NCBI GenBank assembly: GCA_031993545.1
Contig: DAMAHZ010000006.1
Location: 1 to 64,000, forward strand
Length of the DNA: 64,000 nt
Direction: 5' to 3'
DNA from: UBA1535 sp002323775
GTDB lineage: Bacteria; Bacillota; Clostridia; Tissierellales; Sedimentibacteraceae
In this document: positions 44,456 through 51,983 of the stretch, piece by piece
Numbering within the stretch: position 1 is the first letter of the stretch
Layout of the letters: every line of letters begins with the position of its first letter
Notes under the pieces: model-generated
Databases searched by the model: none
The model's input: only the letters and a program-made list of their open reading frames with translations
What the model was told of the DNA's origin: nothing
Program-made: the position numbers and the translations under genes

Positions 44456-45946
44456 TCAAATCATCAAGCTATCACTTATTTTTAAGATTTCACCTCTAAT
44501 CTCCTCGCTGCATGACTGATAAACGTTGTGGCTTCTGCCATAAGGGTCTTGTATATTGAATGAAGTTATTTTACCTTCTAAATTATTATATCTTCTCAAT
44601 AAAATTTCCTTGTGCTGATTGGTCATTGTTATAATTAAATCAGCCTCCTCAAGCATCTTTTCGTTTATTAGCCTTGATTTGTGCTTGCTTATATCTATAC
44701 CCATTTTATTAAGCACAAGAACAGCATTTTGGCTTGGATTATCTCCATCAATAGCACTTATACCGGCAGATGAAATTTCTATATCCCATCCTTTTTGACG
44801 TGCTATATCTTTCATTATACCCTCTGCCATTGGACTTCTGCAAGTATTTCCTGTGCAAACAAACAATACTTTAAGTTTTCCAAGCTCAATTTTTTTACTT
44901 GCAGCCTTTCCAAGCCTATTCATTATAGCACCGCCAATACCTTTATCATCAAAGGATTCTGACAATATCACATTCACATTTGATGAATCAAAGCTACGCA
45001 GAACATCGAATAAATTAGTTGCTATTGTCAAAGGATTTTTTCTATCTCCCACTACTTTAATTACAACTTCATCATTCAGATTATCATAAAAGCTTCTTGT
45101 TTGTTCACTAGCAATAATCCCGACTTTCTTTGCTTTTCTTATATACTCCTTGCAATCTTTTTTTATTGAATTTACTGTTTTTTTCAAACTGCCTTTGTAC
45201 AATATAAGCTCCGCCTTTGGTGAATAATGCCTGTACTTCTGTCCGGGAGATTTTGGAACTATTTTTTCATCACTTTTTATTATAGCAGGGTCTGTGTCGC
45301 ATTTTCCAAAAAGTCTTTCTATATCTTCCTTTGTTACCTTTCCGGGTCTTAATATTGTCGGTATATCACCTGTAATATCTACAACTGATGATTCAAGACC
45401 TATATCACAGCTTCCTCCATCAATTATCATATCAACCCTACCAAGCATATCCTCTATTACATGCTGTGCAGAGGTTGGACTTGGCTTGCCGGAAGTATTG
45501 GCACTTGGAGCTGCTATTGGACAACCACTAAGTCTTATTAGCTCTCTTGCAATTTTGTTTTCCGGCATCCTAACCGCAACTGTTTCTAATCCTGCTGTTA
45601 TCTTATAGCTTATTATATCCTTTTTATCAAAAATCATAGTTAATGGTCCCGGCCAAAATTTATCTGCCATAATTTCAGCATTTTCAGGGATTTCTCTGAC
45701 TAATTTATTTAGCTCATCCATAGATATTATATGTACAATCAAAGGATTATCGCTTGGTCTGCCCTTTGCTTTATATATCTTATCGCAAGCATCTTCATCA
45801 AGTGCATTAGCACCTAAGCCATAGACTGTCTCTGTTGGAAATATTACTGTTCCGCCATTTTTTATTATCGATGCTGCCTCTGATAAAATTTCATAATCTA
45901 TATTATTTGGATTTATTTTAACAAGTTTTGTATCTATTATATCCAA
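44456..45946 (-). CDS. Fusion of threonylcarbamoyl-AMP synthase (Sua5) and low-molecular-weight protein phosphatase
   Basis: 496 residues. Residues 1-210 are a YrdC/TsaC domain (VIFPTETVYGLGANA, KAKGRPSDNPLIVHI, PSANTSGKPSPTS). Residues about 225-345 are the Sua5 C-terminal domain. Residues about 352-496 are a low-molecular-weight phosphatase with FVCTGNTCRSPMAEGI, the CX5R site, and DPYGRSHNVYQ with the general-acid Asp. The first part makes the tRNA t6A precursor; the second dephosphorylates phosphotyrosine or phosphoarginine proteins. In Bacillus these are separate genes (ywlC and ywlE). The coding frame is intact across the junction. Confidence 0.92.
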   Translation of the reverse strand: MDIIDTKLVKINPNNIDYEILSEAASIIKNGGTVIFPTETVYGLGANALDEDACDKIYKAKGRPSDNPLIVHIISMDELNKLVREIPENAEIMADKFWPGPLTMIFDKKDIISYKITAGLETVAVRMPENKIARELIRLSGCPIAAPSANTSGKPSPTSAQHVIEDMLGRVDMIIDGGSCDIGLESSVVDITGDIPTILRPGKVTKEDIERLFGKCDTDPAIIKSDEKIVPKSPGQKYRHYSPKAELILYKGSLKKTVNSIKKDCKEYIRKAKKVGIIASEQTRSFYDNLNDEVVIKVVGDRKNPLTIATNLFDVLRSFDSSNVNVILSESFDDKGIGGAIMNRLGKAASKKIELGKLKVLFVCTGNTCRSPMAEGIMKDIARQKGWDIEISSAGISAIDGDNPSQNAVLVLNKMGIDISKHKSRLINEKMLEEADLIITMTNQHKEILLRRYNNLEGKITSFNIQDPYGRSHNVYQSCSEEIRGEILKISDSLMI

Positions 45947-46057
45947 AATTTATCAATCCTTTCGTCAAATTATAATAAAATTAACCTTACTAAGATTAAA
46001 TTATAATATTTTAGCACAAATTTATCAAGCTTTAAATATAAGGTTTATAATAAAAAG

Positions 46058-46073
46058 GCGAAACAAGTTTCTC
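46058..46073. repeat. GCGAAAC-AA-GTTTC repeat, copy 1
   Basis: This 16-bp inverted-repeat sequence is shared with 47368-47383, with two differences at the end. It lies in the divergent region between the Sua5-phosphatase gene and the DMT permease gene. Confidence 0.45.
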
Positions 46074-46074
46074 C

Positions 46075-46112
46075 CTTAACACACAGGAAAGAGAATTTTC
46101 CTATGTGTTAAG
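46075..46112. repeat. 38-bp hairpin in the divergent region before the DMT permease
   Basis: A 16-bp stem (46075-46090 with 46097-46112, one mismatch) and 6-nt loop. Neither flanking gene ends here, since both are transcribed away from the site, so it is not an ordinary terminator. It could be an operator, an RNA leader element or a relic. The rest of 45947-46245 shows no gene. Confidence 0.55.
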
Positions 46113-46245
46113 ATACTAAATTGCTTTAAGTTAGAAATAATTAAAATTATTTTTATGTAAAATTTAAAGTTTTTCTTGTTAAATATCATACAAAATGATA
46201 GGATATTCTACATAAAAATTTTGCAAAAAAGAAGGACAATATTAA

Positions 46246-47151
46246 ATGAACAAAACAAAAGGTTTTCTATGTGTAATAATATCTGCATTTATATTTGGGT
46301 TTACACCAATACTCTGCAAATTGACATATTCTGGCGGAAGCAATGCTATAATGCTTGTTTTTCTAAGAAATTCTATGTCTTTGCCTATAATGTACGCTAT
46401 ATTAAAATATAAAAAAATATCATTAAAAATTAATTTGAAGGAATTTAAAGGACTATTTATTTTAAGCATATTCAGCACTATATTGACAGCACTGCTTCTG
46501 TATATTTCATATAATTTTATATCAATTGGAATGGCGACAACAGTGCATTATGTTTATCCAATATTGGTTGCACTTGTTTTATTTATATTTTTTAAGGAAA
46601 GTATAACTAAAATACAAATTCTTTCTCTTATTATTTCTTTTATTGGAGTGCTGTTGTTTTTTGACGGAGGAAGCTCATTGAATTTTATGGGACTTTTTAT
46701 AGCATTTGCCTCTGGTATCTCATATGGCATAGCACTTATATACATGGATAAAAGCGGACTAAAGGATTACCATCCACTTTTGGTTACATTTTATACCTGT
46801 GTTTTTGCATCAGTAATTTTATTTTTAGTTACTATTATAAGCGGCAAATTCACATTGTCTTTGACTCCTACTGCATGGATGTATTCATTTATAGTGAGTA
46901 TTTTGACCTCGGTTATTGGTATAAGCTTTATGCAGATAGGTGTAAGAAATATAGGACCTACAACAACCTCAATTTTATGTATGTTTGAGCCGATTACCAG
47001 TGTGCTTATGGGCATAGTTTTGCTTAATGAAGCAATTTCCTTTAAAAGCATTTTAGCTTGTATATTAATACTGACAGCTGTTTTGATACTATCGATTTTT
47101 AAAGAAAAAAACAACAATTTACAACAGTCAAAAAAAAAGTATAATATTTGA
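46246..47151 (+). CDS. EamA/DMT-family permease
   Basis: 301 residues with ten membrane helices as two EamA repeats. The first includes SAFIFGFTPILCKLTYSGGS, and the second ends with EPITSVLMGIVLLNEAISF, the conserved repeat terminus. Members export or import small metabolites; the substrate cannot be told. GAAGGA lies about 10 nt before the ATG. The coding end overlaps its own terminator. Confidence 0.88.
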   Translation: MNKTKGFLCVIISAFIFGFTPILCKLTYSGGSNAIMLVFLRNSMSLPIMYAILKYKKISLKINLKEFKGLFILSIFSTILTALLLYISYNFISIGMATTVHYVYPILVALVLFIFFKESITKIQILSLIISFIGVLLFFDGGSSLNFMGLFIAFASGISYGIALIYMDKSGLKDYHPLLVTFYTCVFASVILFLVTIISGKFTLSLTPTAWMYSFIVSILTSVIGISFMQIGVRNIGPTTTSILCMFEPITSVLMGIVLLNEAISFKSILACILILTAVLILSIFKEKNNNLQQSKKKYNI

Positions 47152-47171
47152 TAAAAATTTATACTTTTTTT
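47132..47171 (+). terminator. Terminator overlapping the end of the DMT permease gene
   Basis: AAAAAAGTATAA pairs with TTATACTTTTTT between 47132 and 47170, with the stop codon TGA in the loop. Confidence 0.8.
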
Positions 47172-47367
47172 ATATTTTTTCTTGTTAATATTTTATCAAT
47201 CGGAAAACGAAACCACAAATTAAAGTAAAATTTAAAATTGTATATATTTTTTTAATTAGGATATAACAGAGCATTTGTTTATTAAAAATGTAATTTTTAA
47301 ACATATTGAATTATATTTAGCTAAATGCTATAATTGAATTAATAAAAGTCAGAATTGGATAAAAAAA

Positions 47368-47383
47368 GCGAAACAAGTTTCGC
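47368..47383. repeat. GCGAAAC-AA-GTTTCGC inverted repeat, copy 2
   Basis: A perfect 7-2-7 inverted repeat 25 bp before the NifU-like gene start, also seen at 46058-46073. It may be an operator or a short RNA hairpin in the leader. Confidence 0.5.
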
Positions 47384-47408
47384 TCTAAATTCTTGGAGAT
47401 ATATAAGT

Positions 47409-47687
47409 ATGGAAAATAAAATCAATGAAATTTTATCAAAAAAAATTAATCCTTTGCTTAATGAACATCTAGGAAGTGCTGAATTAGTTGAGATAAAAGA
47501 TGATATAGTATATATCAAAATGCTTGGAGCTTGTGGCGGATGCCCTGCCTCAAGAGATACAATAGAAAATATTGTCGAAGCAAAAATTATAGAAGAATTG
47601 CCAAATATCAAGGCAGTTAGGCTTTATCAAGGAGTCAGTGATGACCTGATAAATTTCGCAAAGGACATTTTGAATGGCAAGAGATGA
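47409..47687 (+). CDS. NifU-like C-terminal-domain protein (Fe-S scaffold)
   Basis: 92 residues from the ATG at 47409, which has GGAG 10 nt upstream; a longer in-frame start at 47355 would read through the inverted repeat. The domain has LGSAELVEIKDDIVYIKM and the CGGCPAS motif with the two cluster-binding cysteines. Such proteins assemble or carry [4Fe-4S] clusters. It stands directly before abfD, whose product needs a [4Fe-4S] cluster, which may not be accidental (inference). Confidence 0.88.
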   Translation: MENKINEILSKKINPLLNEHLGSAELVEIKDDIVYIKMLGACGGCPASRDTIENIVEAKIIEELPNIKAVRLYQGVSDDLINFAKDILNGKR

Positions 47688-47742
47688 TAAAACTTTAACA
47701 TACTTTACTAAAGCGTATTTTTCGCAAAGTATTTGTGGTTAA

Positions 47743-47760
47743 ATGTTATAAATTTAACAA
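47743..47760. promoter_or_regulatory. Rex-like operator upstream of abfD
   Basis: ATGTTAT-AAAT-TTAACAA matches the Rex consensus TTGTTAA-N4-TTAACAA at 12 of 14 fixed positions. It lies 75 bp before the fermentation genes. Rex represses NADH-consuming fermentation genes when NADH is low. A second overlapping inverted repeat, GTTAAAT/ATTTAAC, shares the right half. Confidence 0.55.
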
Positions 47761-47834
47761 AGTATCTACCAGGCTATATAAAATATAAGCTTGAATAAAT
47801 ATAAAAACTAAAAATATTAAGGAGTGTAATTATT

Positions 47835-49286
47835 ATGGCATTAATGACTGGTAAACAGTATATTGAAAGCTTGAGAAAGCTCAAAACAAAGGTTTATGTA
47901 TTTGGTGAAAGGGTTGAAAACTTTGTAGATCACCCTCTTATAAGACCATCTATTAACTCTGTGGCTATGACTTATGATTTAGCTCATGAAAAAGAATATG
48001 AAGATTTAATGACTGCTACATCAAACTTAACAGGAAAGAAAGTAAATAGATTTTGTCACTTGCACCAAAGCACTGATGATTTAGTTAAAAAAGTTAAGAT
48101 GCAAAGACTTTTAGGACAAAAAACTGCATCTTGCTTCCAAAGATGTGTTGGTATGGACGCTTTTAATGCAATATGGTCAACAACATATGAAATAGATAAA
48201 AAACATGGTACAAAATATCATGAAAACTTTAGAAAATATTTAGAATATGTTCAAGAAAACGACTTAACTGTAGACGGAGCTATGACTGACCCAAAAGGCG
48301 ACAGAGGATTATCTCCATCAGAGCAAAAAGATCCTGATATGTATGTGCGTATAGTTGAAAAAAGAGAAGACGGTATAGTAGTAAGGGGAGCAAAGGCTCA
48401 CCAAACAGGCTCTATAAACTCACATGATCACCTAATCATGCCTACAATAGCTATGAAAGAAAACGACAAAGCTTATGCTGTATCATTTGCTGTGCCTTCT
48501 GATGCAGAAGGAGTATTCATGATATACGGAAGACAATCATGCGATACAAGAAAGCTTGAAAAAGATGCTGACATAGATTTAGGAAATAAAAACTTCGGCG
48601 GACAAGAAGCATTAGTAGTATTTGACAATGTATTTGTTCCATGGAACATGGTTTTCATGTGTGAAGAATACGAATTTGCAAACATGATGGTTGAGAGATT
48701 TGCCGGATATCACAGACAAAGCTACGGTGGATGCAAGGTTGGAGTCGGCGATGTTTTAATAGGAGCTGCTGCTGTGGCTGCTGACTACAATGGTGTAACT
48801 AAAGCGTCTCACATAAAGGACAAGATTATAGAAATGACTCACTTAAATGAAACTTTATTCTGCTGTGGTATAGCTTGTTCAGCAGAGGGAACTAAAACAG
48901 CTGCTGGCAACTATTATATAGATAATCTTCTAGCAAATGTATGTAAGCAAAACGTAACAAGATTCCCTTATGAAATTACAAGACTTGCAGAGGACATAGC
49001 TGGCGGACTAATGGTTACTATGCCATCAGCAGCAGATTTTAGCTCTCCTGAAATCGGAGCTATATGCGATAAGTACTTCAGAGGAGTAGACAGTGTTCCT
49101 ACAGAGCACAGAATGAGAATATTAAGACTTATAGAAAATATGTGCTTAGGCTCAGCTGCAGTAGGATACAGAACAGAATCAATGCACGGTGCAGGCTCTC
49201 CACAAGCACAAAGAATAATGATATCAAGACAAAGCGACCTTGAAGCTAAAAAGGAAATGGCAAAGAAAATCGCTGGAATTAAATAG
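47835..49286 (+). CDS. abfD: 4-hydroxybutyryl-CoA dehydratase/vinylacetyl-CoA isomerase
   Basis: 483 residues. The cluster ligands known from the Clostridium aminobutyricum enzyme are conserved with a one-residue shift: Cys100 and Cys104 in ASCFQRC, His293 and Cys300 in HRQSYGGC. The flavin-binding acyl-CoA dehydrogenase-like fold is intact. This radical enzyme dehydrates 4-hydroxybutyryl-CoA to crotonyl-CoA using FAD and a [4Fe-4S] cluster. It is the first gene of a four-gene cassette, with GGAG 9 nt before the ATG. Confidence 0.97.
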   Translation: MALMTGKQYIESLRKLKTKVYVFGERVENFVDHPLIRPSINSVAMTYDLAHEKEYEDLMTATSNLTGKKVNRFCHLHQSTDDLVKKVKMQRLLGQKTASCFQRCVGMDAFNAIWSTTYEIDKKHGTKYHENFRKYLEYVQENDLTVDGAMTDPKGDRGLSPSEQKDPDMYVRIVEKREDGIVVRGAKAHQTGSINSHDHLIMPTIAMKENDKAYAVSFAVPSDAEGVFMIYGRQSCDTRKLEKDADIDLGNKNFGGQEALVVFDNVFVPWNMVFMCEEYEFANMMVERFAGYHRQSYGGCKVGVGDVLIGAAAVAADYNGVTKASHIKDKIIEMTHLNETLFCCGIACSAEGTKTAAGNYYIDNLLANVCKQNVTRFPYEITRLAEDIAGGLMVTMPSAADFSSPEIGAICDKYFRGVDSVPTEHRMRILRLIENMCLGSAAVGYRTESMHGAGSPQAQRIMISRQSDLEAKKEMAKKIAGIK

Positions 49287-49305
49287 TATTAATAGTATTA
49301 CAGCT

Positions 49306-49337
49306 CCAATTCCATGTCATTTGAGCCATGGAATTGG
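49306..49337 (+). other. Intercistronic hairpin between abfD and abfT
   Basis: A perfect 11-bp stem, CCAATTCCATG (49306-49316) with CATGGAATTGG (49327-49337), loop 10 nt, no T-run after it. It is more like an mRNA processing or stability element than a terminator and may set a higher abfD level. Confidence 0.6.
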
Positions 49338-49367
49338 ATGCAATATTAACACGGAGGGACTTATATA

Positions 49368-50672
49368 TTGGATTACAAAAAATTATATAAAGAAAAATTA
49401 ACAACAGCACAAGAAGCAGTAAAGCATATACCATCCAATTCACGAGTTGTAACTGCTCACGCTACCGGCGAGCCTACAGTCATAGTTGATGCTATGGTAG
49501 ATAACTATTTGCAATATGAAAATGTAGAGATTGTTCATCTTGTGGCTATGGGAAATTGCGGTTATGTACGACCTGAAATGAAAGGACATCTAAGACATAA
49601 TGCAATATTTGTAGGTGCTGGAACAAGAGAGGCTGTAAATGACGGACGAGCAGATTTTACTCCATCATTTTTCTATCAAGTTCCAAAGCTGTTTAAAACT
49701 GCATTGCCTGTTGATGTAGCTATGATACAGGTAACACCTCCTGATGAAAATGGTAATTGCAGTTTTGGCGTATCATGTGATTTTACTAAGCCTGCGGCAG
49801 ATGCAGCAAAAATAGTTATAGCTCAAGTTAATGACCAAATGCCATATATATACGGAGATAACTTCATAAATATTAAGGATATAGACTATATAGTGGAAGT
49901 TTCTAAGCCTCTTTTAGAATTAAAGCCTCCTACAATAGGCGATGTAGAAAAGGCAATAGGCGAAAACTGCGCCTCCTTAGTTGAAGATGGCTCTACTCTA
50001 CAGCTTGGAATTGGAGCTATACCTGATGCAGTTCTACTGTTTTTAAAGGACAAAAAAGACTTAGGTATTCATACTGAGATGTTCTCTGATGGAATTGTTG
50101 ATTTATACAATTCAGGAGCTATAAACAACAGTAAAAAAAGCTTGCATGCCGGAAAGATGATAGCGACATTTTTAATGGGAAGTCAAAAGCTTTATGACTT
50201 TGTTAATAAAAATGAAATAGTTGAGCTATACCCTGTTGATTATGTCAACGACCCTATTACAATAATGAAAAATAGCAAAATGATTTCTATAAATTCAGCA
50301 TTACAGGTTGATTTGATGGGTCAGGTTTGTGCAGAGGCTATAGGACTTAAGCAATTTAGCGGTGTTGGTGGTCAGGTTGATTATGTAAGAGGAACAAGTA
50401 TGTCGGCAGACGGACAAGGAAAATCTATCATAGCTATGCCTTCTACAGCTTCTAAGGGAAAATTATCAAGAATAGTACCATTTTTAGACCATGGCTCATG
50501 TGTTACAACATCAAGAACTGATGTTCAATATATAGTTACAGAGTATGGAATAGCAAACTTAAGAGGAAAAAATTTAAAGCAAAGAGCTAAGGAATTAATA
50601 AATATCGCTCATCCGGATTTTAGAGACGAATTAAAAAAGGAATATGTTCTAAGATTTAAAGAAGATTTTTAA
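49368..50672 (+). CDS. abfT: 4-hydroxybutyrate CoA-transferase
   Basis: 434 residues with a TTG start at 49368, GGAGGG 8 nt upstream and no better ATG. The acetyl-CoA hydrolase/transferase fold shows LQLGIGAIPDAV and the probable catalytic Glu237 in GIHTEMFSDG, plus GVGGQVDYVRG near the C-terminus. It activates 4-hydroxybutyrate with acetyl-CoA or butyryl-CoA. It lies between abfD and the 4-hydroxybutyrate dehydrogenase gene. Confidence 0.95.
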   Translation: MDYKKLYKEKLTTAQEAVKHIPSNSRVVTAHATGEPTVIVDAMVDNYLQYENVEIVHLVAMGNCGYVRPEMKGHLRHNAIFVGAGTREAVNDGRADFTPSFFYQVPKLFKTALPVDVAMIQVTPPDENGNCSFGVSCDFTKPAADAAKIVIAQVNDQMPYIYGDNFINIKDIDYIVEVSKPLLELKPPTIGDVEKAIGENCASLVEDGSTLQLGIGAIPDAVLLFLKDKKDLGIHTEMFSDGIVDLYNSGAINNSKKSLHAGKMIATFLMGSQKLYDFVNKNEIVELYPVDYVNDPITIMKNSKMISINSALQVDLMGQVCAEAIGLKQFSGVGGQVDYVRGTSMSADGQGKSIIAMPSTASKGKLSRIVPFLDHGSCVTTSRTDVQYIVTEYGIANLRGKNLKQRAKELINIAHPDFRDELKKEYVLRFKEDF

Positions 50673-50702
50673 AAAAAGATACTAGGAAAGGACATAAATA
50701 AC

Positions 50703-51818
50703 ATGAAACAATTTTTAGTAGTGCCAGAAATTCACAAGCTTAATACCTTTGATGAATTCTACAATGAATTTAATGTTAATGAAAAAGATTTAATACTAAC
50801 AATAGAACCAATTTTTGATACCTACTTCAAAAATAAGAATAAGAAATTCAATGTTATTTTCCCAGAAAAATATGCTTTGGGAGAGCCAACAGATGAAATG
50901 ATAGACAGAATATTTGATGACTTAGAAAAAATTGATTACAACAGAGTTATTGCAATAGGCGGAGGAAGTATAGTTGACATCGCTAAGCTATTTGTATTGA
51001 AAAAAGCAGAGCGTTCAGAACAGTTATTTCTAAGAGAAGCTCCTATAGTTAAAGAAAAAGAATTAATTATCATCCCTACTACCTGTGGTACAGGAAGTGA
51101 GGTTACTAATATATCTATAGCTCTATTGACTAGGAAAAATACAAAGATGGGATTGGCTGATAATGCACTATGTGCTGACCAAACAGTTCTAATTCCAGAA
51201 TTATTAGTTAAACTTCCATATAAGGTATTCGTTACAAGCTCTGTAGATGCTTTAATACATGCAGCAGAATCATATCTTTCTCCAAAAGCGAGCGGATATT
51301 CAGAGCTTTTCAGTATAAAAGCTATGGAAATGATAATAAAGGGTTATATAGACGTTGTGAAAAACGGTCAAGAATACTTTAGACAAATAATTGAAGACTT
51401 TTTAGTTGCAAGCAACTACGCAGGCATAGCATTTGGAAATGCTGGATGTGCAGCAGTACATGCGATGTCTTATCCTCTTGGAGGAGTTTACCATGTACCT
51501 CACGGTGAAGCAAACTATCAATTTTTTATAGAAGTATTCAAATACTATAAGAAAAAACAACCAATAGGCAAAATTCAAGAGATACAAAAATTATTTGCTG
51601 GCATAATTGGCTGTAGTGAAGACAGTTCATTTGATGAATTAGAAAAAATATTGAACAACTTATTAAGCTTAAAACCTCTTAGAGAATATGGCATGAAGGA
51701 AGAAGAAATTGTTGGATTTTCTGAAAATGTCATCGCAACTCAGCAAAGACTTCTTGGCAACAACTATGTTAAATTCGAAAAAGAGGATTTAATAAATATA
51801 TATTCAAAGTTATATTAA
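50703..51818 (+). CDS. NAD-dependent 4-hydroxybutyrate dehydrogenase
   Basis: 371 residues, iron-containing alcohol dehydrogenase family. AIGGGSIVDIAK is the nucleotide loop, IPTTCGTGSEVTN the family signature, and the metal ligands lie in VDALIHAAES and GVYHVPHGEAN. It reduces succinate semialdehyde to 4-hydroxybutyrate. The assignment rests on the family and the cassette (abfD-abfT upstream, succinate semialdehyde dehydrogenase downstream). AGGAAAGGA lies 10 nt before the ATG. Confidence 0.93.
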   Translation: MKQFLVVPEIHKLNTFDEFYNEFNVNEKDLILTIEPIFDTYFKNKNKKFNVIFPEKYALGEPTDEMIDRIFDDLEKIDYNRVIAIGGGSIVDIAKLFVLKKAERSEQLFLREAPIVKEKELIIIPTTCGTGSEVTNISIALLTRKNTKMGLADNALCADQTVLIPELLVKLPYKVFVTSSVDALIHAAESYLSPKASGYSELFSIKAMEMIIKGYIDVVKNGQEYFRQIIEDFLVASNYAGIAFGNAGCAAVHAMSYPLGGVYHVPHGEANYQFFIEVFKYYKKKQPIGKIQEIQKLFAGIIGCSEDSSFDELEKILNNLLSLKPLREYGMKEEEIVGFSENVIATQQRLLGNNYVKFEKEDLINIYSKLY

Positions 51819-51870
51819 TTAATCAACTCGTAGTTAAAATTATAACAATCGAGTAAAAAATAATGCAAAA

Positions 51871-51945
51871 TGTGTGGGCGTGTTTCTACTCTTTCCGTTT
51901 GGAGCTAAGTAACACCAAGGCGGACGGTGCAGAGCCTCGCCAATA
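51871..51945 (+). ncRNA. Unassigned structured leader before sucD
   Basis: A GC-rich island of about 70 nt stands out in the AT-rich 165-bp gap before sucD. Possible helices are GGCG (51877-51880) with CGCC (51938-51941), GTGTT (51880-51884) with AACAC (51911-51915), TCC with GGA around a GTTT loop (51894-51903), and CACC with GGTG (51913-51929), which competes with the second. Competing pairings suggest a switch. I could not match it to a riboswitch class I know. Confidence 0.45.
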
Positions 51946-51983
51946 CATTAAAATAATAAAAACTAACATGGAGGATTTACAAA

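Noticed and set aside
46075..46112. Terminator of a gene
   Set aside because: Both flanking genes start near here and point away, so there is no transcript end for it to serve; kept as an unexplained hairpin.
51871..51945. Considered as a purine, THF or fluoride riboswitch, or small SRP RNA
   Set aside because: GTTTCTAC resembles a purine junction and GGAGCTAA resembles part of the fluoride aptamer, but the other conserved parts of each class are absent. The SRP core (GGTCAGG...GGAAG) is also absent.
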